Source: Candidatus Omnitrophota bacterium (GTDB lineage Bacteria > Omnitrophota > Gorgyraeia > 2-01-FULL-45-10). Taken from it: a stretch of DNA of 13,810 nt. The stretch is taken from NCBI GenBank assembly GCA_022703295.1, contig JAKLDX010000018.1, positions 1 to 13,810 of the forward strand, given 5' to 3'. Below the pieces are notes generated by a model. The model did not search any database. It was not told where the DNA came from and saw nothing but the letters and a program-made list of their open reading frames with translations. The first letter of the stretch is position 1, and each line of letters opens with the position of its first letter. The position numbers were made by a program, and so were the translations under genes. Shown here one piece after another: positions 6,029 to 12,047 of this stretch.

Positions 6029-8671
6029 ATGGATCTGATAACGACACATATAAATGCGGATTTTGACGCGCTGGGGTCGATGGTTGCGGCGAAGAAGCTG
6101 TATCCGGACTCGCGGCTTTTACTGCCTGGCTCTCCGGAAGAATCCGTCCGCAAATTCCTGTCGCTCGCCAAAGAGCTTATATCGGTGGAGTCCGAAAAGG
6201 AGTGCAGGCTTGACGACGTGACGCGGCTGATACTTGTCGATACACGCCATAAATCCAGGATAGGCATTGCCGCGGAGCTCGTGGATAAAGGAGCGGAAAT
6301 AGTTATATACGACCATCATCCCGCCATGAAGGGCGATATAGTAGCCGACAAGGACATTTCGGAAGAGGTGGGGGCATCAGTCACGGCGCTGGCCGAGATC
6401 ATAAAAAATAAAGGCATCGGACTTTCTCCGCTGGAGGCGACCGTAATGTTATTGGGTATTTACGAAGAGACGGGATCCCTTACCTTCAGGACAACGACGA
6501 AGCTGGATGTGGATATGGTGAGTTTTCTCCTTTCGCAAGGAGCGAACCTTTCGATGGTAGCCAGCTACCTTAACCGGGAGTTGACTGAAAAGGAACTATC
6601 GCTTCTTGTCAGGCTCATCAATTCCACCGAAAAGATAATTGTGAACGGCATAAGCGTTACAATGATAGAGATGAGCAGCGACAGCTATGTGGGCGAGCTC
6701 GGTATGATAATACATAAACTTATGGAAATAGAGAATATACCGGTCCTCTTTGTTCTGATAGATACCCTGAAAGGTAGGGTCGATGTTATCGGGCGCAGCT
6801 CGGTCCCTATAGTAGATATGAACAAGGTGCTGTCGAATTTCGGAGGCGGCGGCCATCCCGGCGCGGCAAGCGCTAAAGTCCGGAATATGGCGCTGGCTGA
6901 TATAAAGGAAAGGCTGATAAAGATATTAAAGAATAAGATAAAGACGAAGATATGCGCCGGCGACATCATGTCGGGAGACGTCAGGGTGCTTGATGCGAAC
7001 CAGAAGATAGATGAGGTAGCGAATATTTTTAAGGAAGGAAAGGTATCAAGCATGCCGGTGGTGGACAAGGACACTCTCGTAGGCATCATGAAGTCCGACG
7101 GCATAAACAAAGCCATTAAGAGCGGGTTCGGCCACTCCCGGCTGAAGGGTTATATGTCCAGGGATATATTTACGGCCAGGCCCGATACGCCGTTATATGA
7201 TATCCAGAAGATGATGACGGAAAACGACATAGGTGTGCTGCCGATAGTAAAAAACAAAAAAGTCATCGGGGTCGTGAGCAGGACCGATGTGCTGAAAAGC
7301 GTACACCAGACCCTATTTTTAAAGCCGCCGGCAGTGGATGCTAGGGTGGTTTCAAACCTCTTAAAGAAGATGGTGTCGGTATTGCCGGCCGAAATAATGG
7401 GCCTTCTGAAAAATATCGGCAACCTGGCCAATTCGGTAGATTATCGCGCGTTTGTCGTAGGAGGGCTTGTCCGGGACCTTGAACTCGGCGTCAAAAATCT
7501 GGACCTCGATATAGTAGTAGAGGGCGATGCCATAAAACTGGGCCAGGAGCTGGCGAAGGAGTTGGGCGCGTCCCTTGTCATACACAGAAGGTTCGGGACG
7601 TGCTCGGTTATCACAAAAGACAGATTCAAGATAGATCTCGCTACGGCCAGGAAGGAGATCTACGAACATCCCGCGGCCCTTCCGAAAGTCCAGTTCAGTT
7701 CTTTAAAGGACGACCTCATCCGCAGGGATTTCACCGTGAACGCCATGGCCATAAGCATCAATAAGGACAGCTTCGGCCAGCTTATCGATTTTTTTAACGG
7801 AGAAGAAGACCTGTCCGCAGGCAGGATAAGGGTGATGCATGACGGGAGCTTTATAGACGATCCGACTAGGATATTCAGGGCGGTGAGGTTCGAGTCGAGG
7901 TTCGCCTTCAGGATAGACGCCCATACAGAGGAGCTGATAAAGACGGCTATAAAGAAAGAGATGTTCGACAAAGTGGCGCCTCAACGCATACGGGATGAGA
8001 TAGAACTTATCCTTAAGGAAAAGGATCCTCTGAAGTCGCTTAAAAGGATGGCGCAGCTTGACGAGCTGCGGTTTTTGCATCCCGGGATGAAGTTATCGGC
8101 TCAGATGGTCAGGCTTTACGGCCTGATAGATAAAATCTGCGCCTGGTATAACGGCTCGGCCTTCAGGAAAAGATCGATTGAAAAATGGCTGATGTATCTG
8201 ATGGCGCTTACAAGGCCTCTCAGCTATAAAGAGACCGTTTCTTTTTGCGATAAATTCTCGCTCAGGAGAGGCGAGAAGATACGGATGGTTTCCTATAAGA
8301 AAGATGCGGGGAAGATACTGGAGAAGCTTGCTTCGAAAAAGAGCCTTTTGCCGAGCAAAATATATTGCCTTCTTGAGCCGTTATCTTTCGAGGTCATATT
8401 GATGATCGCGGCGGAAGCGGAATCAGGGCGGGGGCCGGGTAAAAAATTGGTCACGCGCAGGATAGAGGATTTTTTCCGTAAGTATAACGGGATGCGCATA
8501 AGCGTGAAAGGCGAGGACCTGCAGTCCCTGGGACTAAAGCCATGCCCGGAATTCAAGACGATCATGAAAAAGGTCCTGTACGAGAAGCTTGACGGTAAGC
8601 TAAAAAATAAAAATGACGAGATCGGATACGCTAAAAAAATTATGGGCAGGATATGCCCGAAAGGAAGATGA
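6029..8671 (+). CDS. DHH-CBS-CBS-tRNA nucleotidyltransferase fusion, probable A-adding enzyme
   Basis: This 880-residue protein carries three modules. Residues 1-300 are a DHH/DHHA1 phosphoesterase: Asp11 and Asp13 in NADFDALGS, Asp71, DHH at 95-97, EETGS at 146-150 and GGGGHPGAASA at 272-282. Residues ~308-425 are two CBS domains, which usually bind adenine nucleotides. Residues ~470-880 are a class II nucleotidyltransferase: GGLVRD (478-483), catalytic Asp492 and Asp494 in LDLDIV, RRDFTVNAMAI (565-575) and DDPTRIFRAVRF (610-621). Aquifex has an A-adding tRNA nucleotidyltransferase of similar length, paired with a separate CC-adding enzyme. By analogy this probably adds the terminal A, although full CCA addition cannot be excluded. 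The start follows GAAGGAAA. Its stop TGA shares its last base with the preferred rbfA start. Confidence 0.92.
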   Translation: MDLITTHINADFDALGSMVAAKKLYPDSRLLLPGSPEESVRKFLSLAKELISVESEKECRLDDVTRLILVDTRHKSRIGIAAELVDKGAEIVIYDHHPAMKGDIVADKDISEEVGASVTALAEIIKNKGIGLSPLEATVMLLGIYEETGSLTFRTTTKLDVDMVSFLLSQGANLSMVASYLNRELTEKELSLLVRLINSTEKIIVNGISVTMIEMSSDSYVGELGMIIHKLMEIENIPVLFVLIDTLKGRVDVIGRSSVPIVDMNKVLSNFGGGGHPGAASAKVRNMALADIKERLIKILKNKIKTKICAGDIMSGDVRVLDANQKIDEVANIFKEGKVSSMPVVDKDTLVGIMKSDGINKAIKSGFGHSRLKGYMSRDIFTARPDTPLYDIQKMMTENDIGVLPIVKNKKVIGVVSRTDVLKSVHQTLFLKPPAVDARVVSNLLKKMVSVLPAEIMGLLKNIGNLANSVDYRAFVVGGLVRDLELGVKNLDLDIVVEGDAIKLGQELAKELGASLVIHRRFGTCSVITKDRFKIDLATARKEIYEHPAALPKVQFSSLKDDLIRRDFTVNAMAISINKDSFGQLIDFFNGEEDLSAGRIRVMHDGSFIDDPTRIFRAVRFESRFAFRIDAHTEELIKTAIKKEMFDKVAPQRIRDEIELILKEKDPLKSLKRMAQLDELRFLHPGMKLSAQMVRLYGLIDKICAWYNGSAFRKRSIEKWLMYLMALTRPLSYKETVSFCDKFSLRRGEKIRMVSYKKDAGKILEKLASKKSLLPSKIYCLLEPLSFEVILMIAAEAESGRGPGKKLVTRRIEDFFRKYNGMRISVKGEDLQSLGLKPCPEFKTIMKKVLYEKLDGKLKNKNDEIGYAKKIMGRICPKGR
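8661..8665 (+). promoter_or_regulatory. Ribosome binding site choosing the rbfA start
   Basis: AAGGA lies five bases before the ATG at 8671, two before the ATG at 8668, and downstream of the ATG at 8653. Spacing favours 8671, which also gives the usual RbfA N-terminus MATQRPGRV. Confidence 0.55.
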
Positions 8672-9054
8672 TGGCGACGCAAAGGCCCGGCAGGGTTCAG
8701 GAGGCATTAAGGCAGGAGATAAGCAGGATAATACAGACCGAGATAAAGGACCCGCGGATAGGGTTCCTGACAGTCACACAGGTGGAGCTCACTCCGGACC
8801 TCAGGTATGCCAAGGTGTATTTCAGTGTCCTGGGGGAAGACAAGGATAAGTCGCTTGCGCTTAAAGGGCTGAATAGCGCCAAGGGCTACATAAAAGGGCT
8901 GATAGCGGACAGGATAAAGTTAAGATTCATGCCGGAGATATCTTTCAGGATAGATAATTCCCTGGAGCACACAAGAAACATAAGCGATATCTTAAATAAG
9001 ATTAAAAAGGAGAAGAAAAATGAAGAAGGCGATAGAGGCACTGAAGAAGTATAA
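8671..9054 (+). CDS. rbfA: Ribosome-binding factor A
   Basis: RbfA binds the 30S subunit near the 5' end of 16S rRNA and assists its late maturation and cold adaptation. The protein is about 127 residues from the preferred ATG (133 if the in-frame ATG at 8653 is used). It has the RbfA signatures: RPGRVQEALRQEISRIIQ, EIKDPRIGFLTVTQVELTPDLRYAKVYFS, and the later FRIDNSLEHTRNISDIL. It forms a single KH-like domain followed by a charged tail (KKEKKNEEGDRGTEEV). The last 35 bases overlap nrnA in another frame, so the tail is shaped partly by the next gene's ribosome site and N-terminus. In many bacteria rbfA follows infB; here it follows the tRNA nucleotidyltransferase fusion. Confidence 0.95.
   Translation: MATQRPGRVQEALRQEISRIIQTEIKDPRIGFLTVTQVELTPDLRYAKVYFSVLGEDKDKSLALKGLNSAKGYIKGLIADRIKLRFMPEISFRIDNSLEHTRNISDILNKIKKEKKNEEGDRGTEEV
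9007..9012 (+). promoter_or_regulatory. Strong Shine-Dalgarno for nrnA inside rbfA
   Basis: AAGGAG lies seven bases before the ATG at 9020, within the rbfA coding region. It fixes the nrnA start and implies efficient re-initiation or independent initiation despite the 35-base overlap. Confidence 0.85.
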
Positions 9055-9994
9055 AAGCTTTCTTATAACGGCTCACGTGAACCTCGAAGGCGATTCTATA
9101 GGCAGCCAGCTGGCTATGAAAAAGCTTTTAGACGCGATCGGCAAGAAGGCTGTCATCGTAGATGATGACCATATCCCCGAGCATTATGAATTTCTGCCCG
9201 GCGCCGGCGAGGTCTCTAATTGCCTGGAAAAGGTGAGGGATTTTGACGCCGCTATAGTTCTGGATTGCCCTAACATGAAGAGGACCGGGCGCGTAGCCGA
9301 TATAATAACGAAGAAAAAAGTGCCGATAATAAATATAGACCACCATATATCGAACGAGCAGTTCGGCGATATAAACTGGGTGGACGCGAACGCGAGCTCG
9401 GCCGGCGAAATGGTCTATCGTCTTTTCAAGGGCATGGATGTGCGTATAGATAAAGGGACGGCGCTCAGCCTTTACATAACGATACTTACCGACACGGGGT
9501 CTTTCAATTATGACAATACGTCCCGCGTAACGCATGAGATAGCCGGGGAGCTTCTGGGGTACGGGCTCGACCCTGCCGTAATTTCCGAGAAAGTCTATGA
9601 GCAGAGGTCGGTGGCCGATATAAAACTGCTGGGCCTTGTACTTTCGACGCTGAAGATCAACAAGAACGGGGACCTGGCTTATCTGGAAGTCACCAGGAAG
9701 ATGCTCAAAAGCACCGGTATGGATGTATCGAGGTCCGAAGGCTTTATCAATTATGCCAGATCGATAGAGAATGTCAGGATCGCCATATTTTTTAAGGAAG
9801 ACCCGAAGAAGAAAGGCAGGATAAGCGTCAGTTTCCGCTCTAAGAGCGGGGTGAACGTTAACGGCATAGCCGCTGCCTTCGGAGGCGGGGGGCATATAAA
9901 GGCCGCGGGGTGCGTTATTGCCGGGACGCTGGCGGCAGTGGAGAAAAAAGTACTGAAAAAATCGGAAGAGGAGCTAAGAAAACTTAAAACTTAG
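9020..9994 (+). CDS. nrnA: DHH/DHHA1 phosphoesterase, NrnA-like nanoRNase/pAp phosphatase
   Basis: The protein has 324 residues, the normal length of NrnA. NrnA degrades 2-5-nucleotide RNAs and, in several bacteria, dephosphorylates pAp. Visible motifs are HVNLEGDSIGS (residues 19-29), LDCPN (Asp82), NIDHH (Asp108-His110), TDTGSF (Asp158) and the DHHA1 substrate loop FGGGGHIKAAG near residue 290. The first motif has Glu23 where most family members have Asp (PDGD), a conservative change at a metal-ligand position. The position between rbfA and truB matches the order seen in many Firmicutes and related groups, which supports the assignment. The last codons run into the AT-rich repeat that fills the next gap. 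Confidence 0.92.
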   Translation: MKKAIEALKKYKSFLITAHVNLEGDSIGSQLAMKKLLDAIGKKAVIVDDDHIPEHYEFLPGAGEVSNCLEKVRDFDAAIVLDCPNMKRTGRVADIITKKKVPIINIDHHISNEQFGDINWVDANASSAGEMVYRLFKGMDVRIDKGTALSLYITILTDTGSFNYDNTSRVTHEIAGELLGYGLDPAVISEKVYEQRSVADIKLLGLVLSTLKINKNGDLAYLEVTRKMLKSTGMDVSRSEGFINYARSIENVRIAIFFKEDPKKKGRISVSFRSKSGVNVNGIAAAFGGGGHIKAAGCVIAGTLAAVEKKVLKKSEEELRKLKT

Positions 9995-10090
9995 AACTAA
10001 TAACTAAAAACTACTGTGTCCTTCGGACCTGGATTTTAGTTTTGAGTTTTTAGCTATAGTTTTTACTTTTAAGCTTTTAGTTTTTAGTTT
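9984..10090. repeat. AT-rich AGTTTTTAG repeat cluster with inverted arms
   Basis: The 101-base gap between nrnA and truB is made of repeated AGTTTTTAG-like units on the right and their complement (AACTAAAAACT) on the left. The arm 9984-10012 pairs imperfectly with 10045-10072: an exact 9-base block, then 13 of 16 positions at the outer end. A second possible fold puts AAAACTA (10007-10013) against TAGTTTT (10037-10043) around a small GTCC-TTC-GGAC hairpin (10018-10028). Extra AGTTTTTAG copies follow to 10090. The left arm includes the last three codons and stop of nrnA. This could be a slipped simple repeat, a repetitive extragenic palindrome or a terminator-like structure. No recognisable promoter was found in it. 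Confidence 0.65.
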
Positions 10091-10095
10091 AATCT

Positions 10096-10773
10096 ATGGA
10101 TGGTATACTGATAGTCGATAAGCCTCAGGGCATGACAAGCCACGATGTCGTGGATTTTCTCCGGAAAAGGTTCGGCATAAAAAAAGTCGGCCATGCCGGG
10201 ACGCTCGACCCGATGGCTACGGGTGTCCTCGTTATGCTAATAGGCTCATACACAAAAGCCTCGAATCGTTTTTTATCCGAGGACAAGGAATACGAAGGCT
10301 CCCTTAAATTGGGCGCGACCTCCGATACCGGTGATGCATGGGGAAAGGTATCGGATCACGCCGGAGAGATTGATCTTAAGGATGAAGATATAAAAAAGGC
10401 CTTTGAGGGTTTTTCGGGCGAGATAGAGCAGGAGACCCCGATGTATTCGGCGGTGAAGTATAAAGGAAAGAAACTTTACGAGCTGGCCAGAAAAGGCATC
10501 AAGATAGAGACGAAGGGGCGGAAGATCTTCATAAAGAAACTCGAGGTCCTTGGCATAGCGCTGCCCGAGGTCCGTTTCAGGCTTGCCTGCTCAAAAGGGA
10601 CATATGTCCGCCAGCTTGCCGTGGATATCGGGAAAAAATTGGGATGCGGCGCTTACCTGTCAGGGCTCAGAAGGACACGCTCCGGCAAATTTGGCATAGA
10701 AAATTCCATAGATATGGATGTGGTAAAGAATTTTACCGGTGCCAGTTTGGAAAAAGTATTGCTTAAAATATGA
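10096..10773 (+). CDS. truB: tRNA pseudouridine-55 synthase TruB
   Basis: TruB converts uridine 55 in the T-loop of most tRNAs to pseudouridine. The N-terminus MDGILIVDKPQGMTSHDVV is the expected family start. The catalytic aspartate is Asp38 in GHAGTLDPMATG. Later family motifs include DTGDAWG, a QETPMYSAVKYKGKKLYELAR stretch split across residues ~114-135, and CSKGTYVRQLAVDIG. At 225 residues it is shorter than the roughly 310-residue E. coli protein and appears to lack the C-terminal PUA-like domain, as some bacterial TruBs do. No Shine-Dalgarno is visible before the ATG, because the AT-rich repeat runs to within five bases of it. The stop overlaps the ribF start as ATGA. Confidence 0.95.
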   Translation: MDGILIVDKPQGMTSHDVVDFLRKRFGIKKVGHAGTLDPMATGVLVMLIGSYTKASNRFLSEDKEYEGSLKLGATSDTGDAWGKVSDHAGEIDLKDEDIKKAFEGFSGEIEQETPMYSAVKYKGKKLYELARKGIKIETKGRKIFIKKLEVLGIALPEVRFRLACSKGTYVRQLAVDIGKKLGCGAYLSGLRRTRSGKFGIENSIDMDVVKNFTGASLEKVLLKI

Positions 10774-11693
10774 AAGTATTAAAAGGCCTTAAGGCATTTA
10801 AGGATACATCGGGCTCAGTCGTGACAATAGGCGTGTTTGACGGACTGCATGTCGGGCACAGGAAAGTCATAGAAAGGACAATTTCGCGCGCCAGGAAAAC
10901 AGGAATGAAAAGTGTCATCCTGACTTTCCACCCTCATCCCCAGAAGGCCCTGAACCCGGAATCGAAGGTAAAGAGCCTTATCTCGCTCGATCACAGGGTG
11001 AGGCTTATAGCCCAACTCGGAGCGGACACCCTTATAATATTGAATTTCACGCCTACGCTTGCCGGGCTTTCAGCCGGAAAGTTCCTGGAGAATATACTGA
11101 TCAAAAAGCTCGGCGCGAAGGAGATATTTATAGGGGAGAACTTTTATTTCGGCAAAGGCGCAAGGGCCGGCGGCCGGAAGCTGAAGGAGATCGCAAGGGG
11201 TTTCGGGGTAAAGGTCCATATCGTAAAAAGCGTGAAAAAGGACGGAGCCGTTGTCAGCTCGAGCCTTATACGCCACCTGATCACGGAAGGGCGTATTACC
11301 GCGGCGCGGAGGCTTTTGGGCCGGAGGGTCTCGGTTTACGGAACGGTTATCGGCGGCGCCGGTATCGCCAGGAAACTCGGATACCCGACCGCCAACATAA
11401 ACCCGCATCACGAGGTCGTCCCTCCGAGCGGCGTCTATGCCGTAAAGGCGCTTTTAGGCGGGAAACAATTTAAGGGGGTCCTGAACATAGGCACAAGGCC
11501 TACATTTTACGGCTCAAGGGACAAGGAGCCGGCCATAGAAGCGCATCTTTTCGATTTTCATGATGCCATATATGGCAAGGATATCGAGATATTGTTCATT
11601 AAGAAGATGAGGGATGAAAAAAAGTTTAAAGACGAGCGCAGCCTGATGGCCCAGATAAAAAGAGATGCAAGGCGAGCGCGCCGTATAGTTTAG
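10770..11693 (+). CDS. ribF: Bifunctional riboflavin kinase / FMN adenylyltransferase
   Basis: RibF phosphorylates riboflavin to FMN and then adenylates FMN to FAD. The 307-residue length is standard. The N-terminal FAD synthetase domain (residues ~1-165) shows the nucleotidyl-transferase signature GVFDGLHVGH (21-30), TFHPHP, and FIGENFYFGKGARAG. The C-terminal kinase domain (residues ~183-307) shows RKLGYPTANI with the nucleotide-binding PTAN, then GVLNIGTRPTF and EAHLFDF with the catalytic glutamate region. The start overlaps truB by four bases, so there is no room for an FMN riboswitch directly ahead of it. The truB-ribF-rpsO-pnp order is widely conserved in bacteria. Confidence 0.97.
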   Translation: MKVLKGLKAFKDTSGSVVTIGVFDGLHVGHRKVIERTISRARKTGMKSVILTFHPHPQKALNPESKVKSLISLDHRVRLIAQLGADTLIILNFTPTLAGLSAGKFLENILIKKLGAKEIFIGENFYFGKGARAGGRKLKEIARGFGVKVHIVKSVKKDGAVVSSSLIRHLITEGRITAARRLLGRRVSVYGTVIGGAGIARKLGYPTANINPHHEVVPPSGVYAVKALLGGKQFKGVLNIGTRPTFYGSRDKEPAIEAHLFDFHDAIYGKDIEILFIKKMRDEKKFKDERSLMAQIKRDARRARRIV

Positions 11694-11702
11694 ATAAAAG
11701 AC

Positions 11703-11731
11703 TTTACAAAATCCCGCTCTTATGTTAATAT
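11703..11731 (+). promoter_or_regulatory. Sigma-70-type promoter for rpsO
   Basis: TTTACA (11703-11708) and TAATAT (11726-11731) are separated by exactly 17 bases, each one mismatch from the consensus hexamers. Transcription would start around 11738 and give a leader of about 16 bases that contains the GAGGT ribosome site (11743-11747) before the ATG at 11754. It lies in the 60-base ribF-rpsO gap, so rpsO-pnp can be expressed independently of the upstream genes. Confidence 0.75.
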
Positions 11732-11753
11732 AAGCAAAAAGTGAGGTAATAAA

Positions 11754-12023
11754 ATGGCATTAGTAAAAGAGAAAAAGAACGAGATAGTGAAAAACTACAA
11801 AACGCACGAGAAGGACACAGGGTCCCCGAGCGTTCAAATAGCGCTTCTTACAGAGAGGATAAATTCCCTTTCGGATCATTTCAAGGCTCACAAAAGCGAC
11901 CATCATTCCAGGCGCGGGCTTCTAAGAATGGTCAGCGTAAGAAGAAGGCTGCTGGATTACCTTAAAAAGAAAGACCGCAAGGAATACCAGGATATAATAA
12001 AGAAGTTAGACCTCAGAAAATAA
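11754..12023 (+). CDS. rpsO: 30S ribosomal protein S15
   Basis: The protein has 89 residues, the canonical S15 length. S15 binds the 16S rRNA central-domain three-way junction early in 30S assembly. The family signatures are clear: GSPSVQIALLTERINSL, HFKAHKSDHHSRRGLL and RRRLLDYLKKKD. A GAGGT ribosome site lies six bases before the ATG, and a near-consensus promoter lies just upstream. pnp starts 24 bases after the stop, as in the classic rpsO-pnp operon. I see no hairpin in that short gap comparable to the E. coli RNase III processing site. Confidence 0.98.
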   Translation: MALVKEKKNEIVKNYKTHEKDTGSPSVQIALLTERINSLSDHFKAHKSDHHSRRGLLRMVSVRRRLLDYLKKKDRKEYQDIIKKLDLRK

Positions 12024-12047
12024 AAAACAGAAAGTCGCAAGGAGAAA

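Noticed and set aside
10032..10060. Promoter for truB inside the AT-rich repeat (TATAGT at 10055-10060)
   Set aside because: No acceptable -35 box lies 16-18 bases upstream, and AT-rich repeats give chance -10 matches.
10770..10800. FMN riboswitch controlling ribF
   Set aside because: The ribF start overlaps the truB stop, so there is no non-coding leader to hold an aptamer.
12024..12047. RNase III processing hairpin between rpsO and pnp, as in E. coli
   Set aside because: The gap is only 24 bases, purine-rich, and contains no inverted repeat.
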